NCBI RefSeq assembly: GCF_040939455.1
Contig: NC_134116.1
Span: 47,073,400-47,137,399 of the forward strand
Length of the DNA: 64,000 nt
Direction: 5' to 3'
DNA from: Microcebus murinus
Taxonomy: Eukaryota > Chordata > Mammalia > Primates > Cheirogaleidae
Shown here: positions 24,846 to 36,537 of the stretch, piece by piece
Layout: each line of letters starts with the position of its first letter
Position numbering within the stretch: the stretch's first letter is position 1
Made by a program: the position numbers and the translations under genes
Notes under the pieces: generated by a model
Told to the model about the DNA's origin: nothing
Database searches by the model: none
Seen by the model: only the letters and a program-made list of their open reading frames with translations

Positions 24846-24903
24846 TTATTTATTTATTTTTTTTGAGACAGAATCTCCTTCTGTTGCCTAGGCTAGAGTG
24901 CCA
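24846..24903 (-). mobile_element. Very short Alu 3' end
   Basis: Poly(T)-rich tract and then 'tgagacagaatctccttctg', the reverse complement of an Alu right-monomer 3' end. Only about 45 bp of Alu body remain before ordinary sequence. Confidence 0.8.
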
Positions 24904-25559
24904 TAAAGAAGTAAAATTACAAATCAGTATTACAAAGACCTACAAGGCTGTTTACAGCAGCCCTTTGAACCAACAGTGGAAGTAAGCTCCCTGGGATATA
25001 AGTTCCTTGAGAACAACATTATTATCCAAGCCATTTGAGACAATTTTTGATATTTAATTTTATTTCACTCAATCCTTCTCTTATATTAGTATTTTTCATG
25101 CTTCATTTTATCTTGCTTCAAAACATACTCTTCAGTAATGATCTGCAACAATGATTATTTTCTTGAATATCCATTTTATGACATTGTGTTCATTTTGTGC
25201 AATGATAATAAGCACAGTGAACACTGTGGTTTCTGATTAAAATTTTAGGGTAATGGAAATATAGAAATAAATGACTAAAAATTGAACAAAAATCCAATGT
25301 GATTCTACTAATAAACTAGTGTATAAATTGCTTCTCTAGCTCAAAACTCATTCTGGGTATCAATGATATTGAAAATCATTGAAGGACATTTTTCTCTTCT
25401 ATAATTCAAACTCCATCAGTGACAACCCAGTAGCAATAAGCAGACATAGTACCCAGGTCTTTATTATTTAGCAAAAAAAAAAAAGGTATCTTTGCAGAAT
25501 TCATTGATTCCAGTGCTATCTGGAGAAGACAGGGGAATGTTGAAAAGACATAGGGAACT
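24904..25559. other. Single-copy stretch
   Basis: No gene seen. Near 24990-25050 there is a weak resemblance to the L2 3' end ('agttccttgagaac'), too short to call. Confidence 0.4.
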
Positions 25560-26073
25560 AACCTGAAAAAGCTGAAAAAGCTTCCTATGGCCAACATTGA
25601 AACACCTTGAGCAACAAAATCAATAATGATAGCATTGGATTATAGCCCAAAGATGAATCCATACCGATAAAAATAAAAGAGAAAGAAAGAAAAAGAGATG
25701 AGTTGCAATAAAAATTGTAGAAATAATGAGGAATAGAAAATACCAGTAGACTACCAAAGCAAGAATAATAAACTATATTATAAAGAGAAAATGAGTAAAT
25801 TTGCATTGTAGAATTCTGGCAGACACCATCTTAAGCAAGTGCTTAAAATCAATATCACAAATAATACATATTGACACTATGGAATGCCCTGATTTATGCA
25901 CGGAGAAGGGCATACGACTTTTGTGGTATCCTTTCCAATATGATCATGAGAAAAAAAGTCAGACAAACCAAATTTAAGAAACGTTCTATAAATAATCGAA
26001 CTGCACTTTTAAGAAATGTCAAAATCATGAAATGTAATGAGACATTGAATATAAGTAACAGATAGGAGATAAC
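25560..26073 (+). mobile_element. Old L1M-like 3' region, left part
   Basis: The part around 25980-26045 ('aatgtcaaaatcatgaaatg') resembles a 3' region shared by old mammalian L1M copies, and the similarity seems to resume after the LTR at 26074-26594. The left limit is uncertain. The assignment rests on remembered family sequence and is weak. Confidence 0.35.
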
Positions 26074-26594
26074 TGTATTAGATTCCCATTGCTCCTGTAA
26101 CAAATTACCATGAATTTGGTAGCTTAAAATAACACAAATTCATTATCTTACTGTAGGTCAGAAGTTTGACGTAGTTCTCAGTGGGCTAAAAGAAAGTATA
26201 GGCAGGGCTGTATTCCTTTCTGAAGGTTCTAGGATAAAATCCATTTCCTGGACTTCTCTAGCTTCTAGAGGATGGCTTACATCCCTTGGATCTTGGCCTA
26301 TTTTCTCTATCTTTCAAACCACCAACATCACATCTCTCTGACCTTTCTTCTATCTTCATCTCTCTCTCTCTCTGACTATATTCAGGAATAGTTCTCTGCT
26401 TTTAAGAATTCATATGATAAGAAGGTTCCCACCTAAAAATCAAAAGTACTGTGCCTATCTCAGGGCGTGTACCTTTAACCACATCTGCAAAGTCCGTTCA
26501 CCATGTAAAGTAAGCTATTCACAGGTACTGGGGGTAGAGCATGGACATCTTGGGAGGGAAGAAGTACGGAGGTGATCTTTATTCCACTGTCACA
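26074..26594 (-). mobile_element. MLT1-like solo LTR (ERVL-MaLR)
   Basis: In plus orientation it begins 'tgtattagattcccattgct' and runs through 'aaattaccatgaatttggta', 'ccacatctgcaaagtccg' and 'cattcacaggtactgggggt'-type sequence. This is the reverse complement of an MLT1-type long terminal repeat. A (TC)n run lies at about 26357-26374. There is no internal region, so it is a solo LTR. It appears to split an older L1M-like element. Confidence 0.8.
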
Positions 26595-26965
26595 GGAAGA
26601 TGAGAAACAACCAACCCTAAATTGGATCCTCAACCAGAAAATGAACATTAATGGTGAAATCCAAATAAATTCTGCAGTTCAATTAATCATACCAAAATAA
26701 TCTCTTTAATTTTGACAACTTTTCTATAAGCCTAAAATTATCTCAAAAGAAAAAGTCAGAAGTTTAGAGAACCGTTGCACGATATGAGGAACAGGGAAGA
26801 GGTGAGAGCTTGGAAATTAACTATTAATGGACATGATTGTTGGGATTATGGGATGTTTTAAAATTTTTTATGATAAGTATTGAACTCCACACATGCAATG
26901 AGTGAATTATATGATATATAACTGTCTCAAAAATTATATATATTTAAAAAGTACAAAGTGTGTCT
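26595..26965 (+). mobile_element. Old L1M-like 3' end, right part
   Basis: Contains 'ttggatcctcaaccagaaaa', 'acttttctataagcctaaaa' and further on 'gtgaattatatgatatataa', which match the terminal part of old L1M-type 3' ends. It is probably the continuation of the piece left of the LTR. Strongly diverged. Confidence 0.5.
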
Positions 26966-27790
26966 AGTTTATTTTTTGTGAATTTCAATCATTTTGAAGC
27001 CAAATTTTGAAAGGCTAGATTAATATATAGAATGTCCTGAGTATAGTTTTTCCTTTAAAATTAAATATTTAGAATGCAAAACAATATATTACCTTACATT
27101 CTTAGGTGTACACTTTTGTGTGACTTCTAAAGATATGCAGAATATTTATTTGTTACTGAAATTCTTCAAGAAAATTAGTCCATTCCATTTGAATAGTACA
27201 AATCTTTCTTTATGAAATCTATTGAATTACCCTAGACAGTGAAGCAGTAACTACATAGCATAATTTATGCCCGTATTACTACAGCTTTAATTAATAAAGA
27301 AATATTACAGAATTATACAGAAAATCTACTAAAATCATGTTCATAAAAATGGTAATATGGCACTAAATTTCTTTTAAGACCAATATTTAATAACCTAGGG
27401 TTTTAGTTAGGGCAATAATTTAAGAAACTATATTTTTAAATATAAATATACTTTGGATGCAAAATGCCAATTACAGTTGAATATAATTTATTTTTAATTC
27501 TCTTTTTTAAAATGATCAAAGTGATTGCCCCTACTTTAACAGTATTATAGGTTTATATGATTGCTGTTCATATATACTGACACATAACAGTATTATGTAT
27601 TTATATGTAGGCTATTCCTTCCCATAATAGTTTACTTATATTTAAAATTATTGTTTTGTATCTAAAGATTCTGAGATATGAAACTTGAGTTTCTGTAGGA
27701 AAACAAGGTAAAGCAATTAGCAACTTAATGGAAAATTCCCTCAATTATAGCAACTACTAATATGTAACTTCTTTCGTTTGTCCTGTGTAA
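26966..27790. other. AT-rich single-copy stretch
   Basis: About 800 bp without recognisable features. Confidence 0.45.
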
Positions 27791-27990
27791 CTTTTTATTT
27801 ATTTACATCAAAATATTAAGGGGGTACAAAAATTCTTACATGGATGCGCTGTATAATGCTTAAGTCAGGGCTTTTAGTGTGCCTGTCCCCAGAAAAGTGT
27901 TCATTGTACACAATCTCATCTTCTTGATTTCCAATGTCCTCTACATCTCTTTGTGCCTCTGTGCACCCATCGTTTAGCTCCCATTTATTA
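27791..27990 (-). mobile_element. Short L1 3' end
   Basis: Minus-strand L1 3' UTR with 'aatattaagggggtacaaaa', 'cttacatggatgcgctgtat' and 'catcgtttagctcccattta'. About 200 bp, 5'-truncated. Confidence 0.85.
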
Positions 27991-28370
27991 TTTTAACTTA
28001 AAAATAAATATTTTTAAAAGCAATTCAAATGGTACTTTTTTAAATGCCAAAAGAAAATAATATGTATCACAACTAAACAGAGATTTCTATTAGGATTGTA
28101 GTGATTGGGTATATGCATTTTTAGTGTAGTGACCTCTTCCCGTATATTTGAGTCTGTGATAGTCATATAACAAAGTGTTTAGCAGGAAGGTCTTAAGTGT
28201 CACTACTTAAGATGAAATTCTTAGCAGTTATTAGTGCTTGGCATTGTTAAGGATATTTAATCTTTCTTTGATTCAATTTCTTCATTTTCACAAAATATAT
28301 TTAGCTAAAATAATGATTAGAATAGTGAAAGAATTGGTCTCAAATATTATTTTTTAAATATTAAGAAAAG

Positions 28371-28678
28371 TTGAGAAGCCAAGGTGGGCAGAACATTTGA
28401 GGAGTTCGAGACTAGCCTGAGCAATGAGACCAGCCTGAGCAAGAGAGAGACCATGTCTACTAAAAATAAAAATGTTAGCTAGCCATCCTGGCGCACTCCT
28501 GTAGTCCCAGCTACTCTCTCAGGAGACTAAGGCAAGAGGATCACTTGAGCCCAGGAATATGAGGTTGCAGTGAGTTCCCATGATGCCACTGCATTCTACC
28601 CAGGGAGACACAGTGAGACTCTGTCTTAATAAAAAAAAAAAAAAGAAAAAGAAAAAGAAAAAGGAAAAAGAAAAGAAG
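28371..28678 (+). mobile_element. Alu, slightly 5'-truncated, with A-rich microsatellite tail
   Basis: Plus-strand Alu starting within the left monomer ('gccaaggtgggcagaacatt') and passing both monomers to 'acagtgagactctgtctta'. The left monomer carries a partial duplication of the 'gagaccagcctgagcaa' segment. The tail has grown into an (AAAAAG)n-type repeat at 28629-28678. It is more diverged than the copy at 5273-5617. Confidence 0.9.
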
Positions 28679-29969
28679 ACCTCTAATAATAAAAGCTTTA
28701 ATCAATTATAAAATAAGCCTTTTATTTCTTCAAAGATCTCTAATAAAAAAGTTTTCAGCACTCCTTTTGATATTAAAATTATAGTTTGACTTGTTTATAT
28801 TATAAGAATTTTTGTGTAATAAAATATATTTATTAGAATCATCTAGAATAAAGTTGCTTTTTCATGTTTGCACCTGCTATTAAGTCACAGTTAACCTGTC
28901 TAGTTATTTCTGATAAAATGCTCAAAAATGGTATTGTGATACAATTTATTATGTTTTTTCAGGCAATAATAAGTGAACTCCAATTAAGTGTTTCCAATTC
29001 AACTTTTTTGTTTCTTAAAAAAAAATGTTAACTAAAGATAAAAGACAAAAGAAGACATAGCAAAGAAACAGAACAAAAAAAAAGAAGAAGAAGAAGACAC
29101 AGTGAAAGGTATAAGAGTTATTTTACCCCTTTATTCAAATATGTGGAAAAGAAAAATACTTTGTTCAGTTCTTGAATCTGTGAAAACTTAATCATTTATT
29201 TTAAGATTTATCTCCACCTGCTTTGTAACATTATTGACTACTTGCCTAAAATATTGCTGTTAAGAACTGAAAAGAATGTTGTAAGTCTTTGCAGGTACCT
29301 GCTATCATGCTTGATGAGACAACTGTTTTGGTGGCCTTCAGTCAAATGAGATCTAAGAATACAAAATAGGAAAAAACTTATCTTGCAACTATAAAAATAA
29401 GATTTTAGCCTTTATTTTCTACAACCAAGAAGGATTGAATGTCACCAAATTGTGCAACTGAGACTTTTATTAATTTAATATTCAGCTGTGGAAGTTGAAC
29501 TATGTGAAAGCATATTAAATAAAACAATGTAAAATATGTTACAAAAACCATAAACAGGGGAAGATTAAATTTCATAATATTAATAGAAATAGTTCAAGTA
29601 AATATACTCTGATTAAGACACTCAAGAATGAGCACTCTAATCAATCCAAAGTCTGTATTTCTTATTACTGTTGTTAGAATTTATAACGCCTTATGTATCA
29701 TTTTAAAATCCTAAAGCAAAGTTTTTATATTCTTTTAATAATTAAAAGGAGTTTATCTTTAAATAAATAAAATATACTGTTTTCTGTTTTTAATAAAAAT
29801 TAAATTGTTTTAAAATAAGGAAAAACATAAACTTAACTATATTATTATTTTCATTAAAATGTTTCCTTTTAGAACTGTATCTGTACCAACTCCACTTAAT
29901 ATAATTCAAAAGATATAACTAAAACATTTTACATCCATACTAAAAAATGTGTAGGGTCTGATATTTTAT
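28679..29969. other. AT-rich single-copy stretch
   Basis: No gene seen. A short AAG/purine run lies near 29077-29098. Confidence 0.45.
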
Positions 29970-31720
29970 ACTACTTGCATCCTAAAAATTTCGCCTACTA
30001 CAATCTTTTACACGTTTCTTATAAGACAAGAGACTCATGGACCAAGGACAAAAAATGTTATAAATCACAGATAAGTTGGCTCCATGAGCATCAGCACATG
30101 TGTTGCTTCCCCTAGATCCCAAGTCCCACAAGAGACACCATATGGGCCCAGATGGACTGCACATGTTACAGTAGGTTAGCTTATGGGAGAGAAACTCTGA
30201 ATCTCCTATATTGGGAAATAGTCATGAATGTCCTCCTTACCTGCAGGAAGATAATATCTTTATAATACTGAATAGTCAACATGCCTGGACTTGGTTCTGA
30301 GGAGAGGCACTATTATCTTCTAAGACTGTGTACTACAAAAATATTCATGAAAAGATCATCCAGTATAAAGGACATTTCAGTTACCTGCTTGCAAGATATA
30401 CAAAAACTTGAGAAATTCAAAGAGATAACCACCTTGATTTTATCACTTCTTGTTTTATGGAACTTTCCCATGAGTATATCATTGCACCATGAACTTTAAT
30501 TAATCTGACTGAAAAAGAATGGGACCATCCCCATTTAATTTGTCTCATATAGCATTCATTTAAGGCTACTTTCAGTAGGATTCCATACAAGAAAATGAGA
30601 CCAACCTGCAATATTGGCATCAGCAATATCCCATCCCTGAGTTTCCCTCCCCAGTATCTCAAAAAGAAAAAAACTCCTATGAAAATCCAGAATCTACCTC
30701 ACAAATCACAGAATCCCAGTGACTTTCTTCTTATTCATTTTTAGTAGAATTTCCACTTATTCTAGGTTATTAATCCAGAAACAGTAAGATGTGCTAACAC
30801 TTGCACAAGCTTCACCTTGGTTTGTAAGAACAAAAAGTGGAGAAATTATCCATAACAACACTGGCCAGAGAGTTGAGTTGACCTAAATCACTTTTGGAGC
30901 TAACATGGTGTTACTGATTACTTCAGCTAAAGTCAGGTAGAAATTTTTTATTGTCTTTTCTAATTGGATTACTCCCACTGTAGGGATAACTTCCAAAATG
31001 GTAATCATAAATAATCAGTCACATATCCCACTAAAAAGCCCCCACGAAGAACCAATGGAAGAATCATTTGAGGGAGAAATATGTATTCATCTGAGGGCTA
31101 TGTGATCTATTGTTAGTTTAAGACTGTTTCTGTGAACACAGAAACAGGCAAGAAAATGCTCTGTTTTTACATAAGAAGTACAGCCCTAGGACATACATCG
31201 TGACCCTGGAAAGAATGTGTTGACCATAACTGTTGAGGCCTCCCAAGTGAGACCTACATCAGTCAGCAAGTGCAATGTGGTTTCCCAACTGGCTAATAGG
31301 CCTTTGAATTCCTAATTTGGTTCAAGTAATTGAGTATAGTCAATTTCTGAAGAGTTATCTTAGCCTATCCTTTTTATCCACTCCATCATCCAGGTGGCGT
31401 TCACCTGCTGCATGGAATGAGTGAGAAATAGCTATGTGTGTGCAGAAATTATTCACTAGTGCTGATAGGTGTTTTGTGTGGGAAGGGCAATACCTGGGCC
31501 TCCTCCTGATATTTCAGAAAGACTTCTTGGTAATATTGATGGATATGGTGAGCAAATTATGATCAGAGCCATCTGGAAGGGGAGAATCAACATGCATATC
31601 AACATGCAATTTCCAGCCAAATCCAATGGGTATAAGGCAATATAGACACAGATGAATACCTGTGCATGTAGTTCTTTACATTAGAGGAGTGGAGCTGACA
31701 GCTTAGAAAACATTATTGAT
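29970..31720. other. Unclassified 1.7-kb interval of more even composition
   Basis: The interval is less AT-rich than its surroundings and has no L1, Alu or LTR landmark that I can name. Frames at 29982-30164 (minus), 30281-30499 (plus) and 30417-30662 (minus) are short and unrecognised. An ancient retroviral internal region or another decayed element is possible, but nothing in the sequence proves it. Confidence 0.3.
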
Positions 31721-32309
31721 ATAGTATGTCTGCTCATTTCTGGATTATCATTATTATAATACTTTATGTTGTTATTATTATTACTCTGGAAAGTGTATAT
31801 ACCTGTCCCCTCCTAGAAAGGGAGACACTATCACTATATTCTAAATCCATAAGCAACCTTGTCCTTTGCCTCAAGGGAATACATATTTACCCATATATTC
31901 CAGGTCCATTTACCATACAGATATTTTAGTTTGGAAAATGAGCAGGATTACCTCACTCTCAAGATCTTCAGAAATGCAAGACATTCATGAAAAATAGTCT
32001 CTCAACAATTCACATTTTTGTTTTGTGTTTCGTTATTTAAATCATATCTCTGAAAACTCAAATAATTTTCTGAATAAAAGTAGGAATTTTTGAAAAGTGA
32101 ATATATGTGCATCTTTTCTCATTAATAATGTATCATTCCCCTTAGATGCTATAAGATAAAGGGACTTTGAATAGGAGAAATGTTCTTAAGTTTGCATGAT
32201 CTAATGAAATTTCCACATTATCAGCATAATAGGCAAATAGTCATATTTGTTATAAAACCTTTTTAGGGGAATAGTTTCTTTTTCATTGACTCTATTCTTT
32301 TAATATCAT
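31721..32309. other. Single-copy spacer
   Basis: Nothing recognisable between the unclassified interval and the large L1. Confidence 0.4.
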
Positions 32310-32691
32310 TTTTTATTGAATTTTCATGTTTTTTAAAATTTCAATAAATTTAGCAGAGACAATTATATTTTGTTGCATGGATGAATTGTATAGTGATGAA
32401 GTCTGAGCTTTTGATATATCTATTAGCCAAAGAGTGCACATTGTACCCAGTAGCTAATTTTTCATTCCTTACCTCCCTTATTGCCTCCCCATTCTAATTA
32501 TCCAATGTTTATTATGGCCTTCTGTATGACTATGCATATCCTTAGGGTAGCTTCCACTTATAAGTGAGAATATGTGGTATTTGATTTTCCAATCCTGAAT
32601 TACTTCATTTAGGATAATAACCTCCAGGTCCACCCAAATTGCTGCAAAAGACATTATTTCACTCCTTTTTAAGGCTGAGTAGTACCCCATG

Positions 32692-32694
<3 letters not shown>

Positions 32695-32744
<50 letters not shown>
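32695..32744. repeat. (TG)25 microsatellite inside L1
   Basis: An uninterrupted run of about 25 TG units just after the 'agtaccccatggta' L1 segment. It is derived from the GT/TA-rich stretch normally found there. Long pure runs like this are usually length-polymorphic. Confidence 0.95.
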
Positions 32745-32748
<4 letters not shown>

Positions 32749-33125
32749 GCCCACTTCATTTTCTTTATGCATTCATTGGTTGATGAGCACATAGTTTGAT
32801 TTCATAGTTTTGTAATTGTGAATTGTGTTAATGTAAACATACAAGTGCAGGTGCCTTTTTGATTATTGACTTCTTTTTCCTTTGGTTAGATACCCAGTAG
32901 TAGGAATCCTGCATTGAATAGTAGATCTACTTTAAGATTTTTGAGAAATTTCCATGCTGTTTTCCATTGAAGTTGTATTAATTTACATTCCCACCAACAG
33001 TGTGTAAGCGCTCACTTTTCACCATTTCCATGCCAACTTCTGTTGTTTTGTGACTTTTTAATAAGGGCCATGATGATGAGTAAGGAGGTATCTTACTGTA
33101 ATTTTATTTTTTTTTATTTTTTTTT

Positions 33126-33170
33126 AAATTACAAAAATCAAACAATAGCTGCTATTTATTTAGCGCTTTT
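33126..33170 (-). mobile_element. Putative 3'-transduced segment, MIR-like
   Basis: About 45 bp of non-L1 sequence between two A-rich tracts of the nested L1. On the minus strand it reads 'aaaagcgctaaataaatagc', close to the MIR 3' terminus ('agcgctcaataaatgttagc'). This suggests that the source L1 lay just upstream of a MIR and that transcription read through into it. Confidence 0.6.
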
Positions 33171-33330
33171 ATTTTTATTTTATTTATTTTTTTTTTATTT
33201 TGGCATATTATGGGGGTACAGATTTTAAGGTTTCAATAAATGCCCATTTCCCCCCTCCCCCCAAAAGTCTGAGTCTCCATCATGACCATCCCCCAGATGG
33301 TGCACATCTCACTCATTATGTATGTATATA

Positions 33331-33366
33331 CCCACCTCCCTCCCCCCTCCCCCCTCCCACCTGCCC
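33331..33366 (-). other. Potential G-quadruplex in L1 3' UTR
   Basis: On the minus strand there are at least five runs of three or more G separated by one to four bases ('gggaggggggaggggggagg' type). This meets the usual quadruplex motif. It lies in the 3' UTR of the nested L1, where a polypurine tract is a known family feature. A second C-rich tract in plus orientation lies at about 33250-33272. Confidence 0.75.
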
Positions 33367-33414
33367 AATACCCTATTACTGTAGTACCTATGTGTCCACT
33401 TAGGTGCTACTCAG

Positions 33415-33720
33415 TTAATACCAGTTTTCTGGAGAATATATCTGGTGCTTGTTTTTCCATTCTTGGGATACTTCACTTAGTAGTATGGGTTCCAGCTCTA
33501 ACCAGGAAAATATAAGATGTGCTATATCACCATTGTTTCTTAGAGCTGAATAGTACTCCATGGTATACATATACCACATTTTATTAATCCATTCTTGGAT
33601 TGATGGGCACTTGGGCTGTTTCCACAGCCTTGCAATTATGAATTGTGCTGCTATAAACATTCGGGTGCAGGTGTCTTTTTTGTAGAGTGTCACTGGATCA
33701 TTTGGGTAGATGCCCAGCAA
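33415..33720 (-). pseudogene. L1 ORF2p C-terminal tail, open to natural stop
   Basis: A 101-codon frame equal to the very end of L1 ORF2p: LGIYP, KDTCTRMFIAAQF, WKQPKCPSIQEWINKMW and YTMEYYSALRN, ending at the natural ORF2 stop. Upstream ORF2 is absent because the insertion is truncated at 33728. The lack of frameshifts or stops, in contrast to the surrounding older L1, supports recent insertion. Not functional. Confidence 0.95.
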
Positions 33721-34191
33721 TGGGATTGCTGTAATTTTAACTTGTATTTCCCTGATGATTGGTGATGTAGATCATTTTTACATATGTTTATTGTCCATTT
33801 ATATCTCTTCTTTCTAGAAATTTCTGTGTCATGTCCTCACATTTCAGTGGAATTATTTGTTTTTTCTTGATGATTTGTTTGAGTTCATTGTAGATTCTGG
33901 ACATTAGCCTTTTGTCAAATGTATAGTTTGCAAATATTTTCTCCCATTCTGTATGTTGTCTATGTACTCTGCTGATTATGTCTTTTGTTGTACAGAAGTT
34001 TTTCAGTTTAATTAAGTCCCATTTATTTATGTTTATTTTTGTTGCATTTGCTTTTCAGGTTTTAGCCATAAATTCTTTGCCTAGGTCATGTTGAGAAGAG
34101 ATTTTTTCCTAGGATTTCATCTAGAATTTTTATGGTTTCAGGACTTACATTTGTGTCTTTAATCCATCTCATGTTAATTTTTGGATATTAG

Positions 34192-34267
34192 AAAGGCAAC
34201 ATACATAACCTAAATATTTGTAGCCCAATAATATGCTGAAAAAAAATAATGAACTATGCAAAAAAAA
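34192..34267 (+). mobile_element. Minute L1 3' end inserted in older L1
   Basis: About 75 bp of plus-strand L1 3' terminus ('aaaggcaacatacataacct' to 'cccaataatatgctgaaaa' plus an A-rich tail). It interrupts the minus-strand ORF2 between 'catctcatgttaattttt' and 'ccagtttaattcttctac'. It matches the end of the copy at 239-853. About 15 bp of expected host L1 sequence seem lost at the site, and no duplication is evident. Confidence 0.75.
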
Positions 34268-36537
34268 TCCAGTTTAATTCTTCTACATGTGGGTATCCAA
34301 TTTCCCCAGCACTATTTACTGAATAGGGGGTAATTTCTTCAGTGTTTATTATTGTCTGCTTTGTCAAATATCACTTGATTGTAGGTATATGGTATTATTT
34401 CTGGGACCTCTATTCTGTTCCATTGATTTGTGCGTCTACTTTTATAGAAGTACCATGCTATTTGGGTTACTACATAGCCTTGTAGTATAATTTGAAGTCA
34501 GGTACTGTGATGCCTCCATATTTGTTCTTTTTGCTTAGTGTTGCTTTGGCGATTTGGACTCTTTTTTGATACTATATGCAATTTAGGTTACTTTCTTCTA
34601 AATTTCTAAAAAATTACATTGGTATTTTAATAAGAATTGCATTGAATCTATAGATTACTTTGGGCAGTATGGTTATTTTCACAATATTGATTCTTCCAAT
34701 CCATGAGTATAGGATGTTTTTCCAATTATTTGTGTTATTTACAATTTCTTTCATCAGTGTTTTGTAGTTCTCCTTATAGAGATCTTTCACCTCTCTGGTT
34801 ACATATATTCCCTGATATTTATTGTATTTTTTGCTTCTATTGTAAATAAGGTTGAATTCTTGATTTGATTCTCATCTTGGTCATTATTGGTGTATAGAAA
34901 TGCTACTGATTTGCGAAATTTGATTTTGTAGCCTGAGATTTTACTGAATTCATTTATCTAATTCAGGAATATTTTGGAGGAGTCTTGAGAGTTTTCTAGC
35001 TATAAGATCATATAATCAGAAACAGGGAGAAATTGACTTCCTCTTTTCCACTTTGGATGCCCTTTGTTTCTTTCTCTTGCCTTATTGTTCTGGCTCGGAC
35101 TTCCAGTACCATGTTGAAGAGGAGTGGTTTAAGGGGCATCCTTGTCTTATTCCAGTTCTTAGAGCAAATGCTTTCAACTTTTCCCCACTCAGTATGATGC
35201 TGGCTGTGGGTTTGTCATATATGGGTTCTATTATTTTGAGGTATGTGCCTTCCATCTTTTGTTCGTTGAGGATTTTGTCATGAAGTAATGCTGGATTTTA
35301 TTGAATGCTTTTTCTGCATTTATTTAGATTATCATATGTTTTTTATTTTAAATTCTGTTTATGTGTTGAATCACATTTATTAATTTGTATATATTGAGCC
35401 ATCCTTGCATCCCTGGTGTGAAATCCACTTGATTGTGGTGAATTATCTTTTTGATGTGCTTTTGGATCTGATTTGCTCTTATTTTGTTGAGGATTTTTGC
35501 CTCTATTAGAGATATTGGTCTGTAGATTTCTTTTCTTGTTGTGTCCTCTCCTGGTTTTACATATCAGGGTGATAACGGTTTCATAGAATGAGTTTTCCCT
35601 CCTTCTTGATCTTTTGGAGTGGTTTCAGTAGGATTGGTACCACTTTTTTGTATGTCTGGTAGGATTTGGCCATGAATCCATTTGGTCGTGGGCTTTTTTT
35701 GTGAGGGGGGATTATTTTTTTTACTGATTTAATCTCATTACTCATTATTGATCTGCTCAGAATTTCTCTTTCTTCCTGATTCAAGCTTTCAGAGGTGTAT
35801 GTTTCTAGGAATTTACTCATTTCCTCTAGATTTCCTAGTTTTGTTCATAGAGCTGTTCATAGTACTCTAAGATGATCTTTTGTATTTCTATGGTATCAGT
35901 GGTAATGTTTTCTGTTACATTTCTTATTGAGCTTATTTGAATCCTCTCTCTTTTGTTCTTGGTTAATATAGCTAGCGGTCTATCAATTTTGTTTATCTTT
36001 TCAAAGAAACAATTTTTTTATTGATCTTTTGAATTGTTTTTGGTTTTGATTTCTTTCATTTCTTCTCTAATCTTTGTTATTTCTTCACTTCTAACTTTCT
36101 GTTTAGTTTGTTCTTGTTTTTCTAGTTCCTTGAGGAGTGATGTTAGGTTATAATTTGTAAACTTTCTGTATTTTTGATGTAGGAATTTAGTGCTATAAAC
36201 TTCTCTCTTAGCACTGCTTTTGTTGTATCCCAGATATTTTGATACCATATTACTATTATTCATTTTAAAGTTTTTTAATTTCCAACTTGATTTCTTCTAT
36301 TGACTCAAAGATCATTCAAGAGCAGATTCTTTAATTTCCATGTATTAGTGTAGTTTTTAGAGTTCCTTTGGAATTGATTCCTAGTTTTACTCCACTGTGG
36401 TCTGAGAAGATAATTGATATGATTTTGATTTTTTTTAACTTATTGAGACATGTTTTGTGGCCTAACATATGATCTATCTTGGAAAATGCCCCATGTGCTG
36501 ATGAGAGGAATGTATATTCTATAGTCCTTGTGTAGAA

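Larger units (their letters stand above)
33096..33739 (-). mobile_element. Nested young 5'-truncated L1 with target-site duplications and probable 3' transduction
   Basis: A 622-bp minus-strand L1 (33107-33728) sits inside the older L1, which resumes cleanly on both sides. The direct repeat 'ctgtaatttta' occurs at 33096-33106 and 33729-33739, as expected for target-site duplications; part of the right copy may be L1 microhomology. In L1 orientation the 3' UTR (ending at 33201) is followed by an A-rich tract (33200-33171), then about 45 bp of non-L1 sequence (33170-33126), then a second A-rich tract up to the duplication. That double-tail layout is the signature of a 3' transduction. The retained ORF2 tail is open to its stop, so the copy is young. 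Confidence 0.9.
32310..36537 (-). mobile_element. Large 5'-truncated L1 (about 3.5 kb without insertions)
   Basis: A minus-strand L1: the 3' UTR is at the left (32325-32480), then ORF2 backwards to about 36537, where it is truncated within the N-terminal half of ORF2. ORF1 and the 5' UTR are missing. Landmarks in plus orientation include 'gtcaaatgtatagtttgc', 'ggtattatttctgggacctc', the 'ttgtcttattccagttctta' region and 'actgtggtctgagaag' near 36393. Two later L1 insertions interrupt it: 33107-33728 and about 34192-34267. A (TG)25 microsatellite at 32695-32744 grew inside its 3' part. Frames are broken throughout. Confidence 0.95.

Noticed and set aside
24990..25050. An L2 3' end
   Set aside because: The resemblance is limited to a short 'gttccttgagaac' stretch, too little to support a call.
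36018..36263. A Lys/Glu-rich 81-codon minus-strand frame as a coiled-coil protein
   Set aside because: It is degraded L1 ORF2 sequence in the large minus-strand L1.
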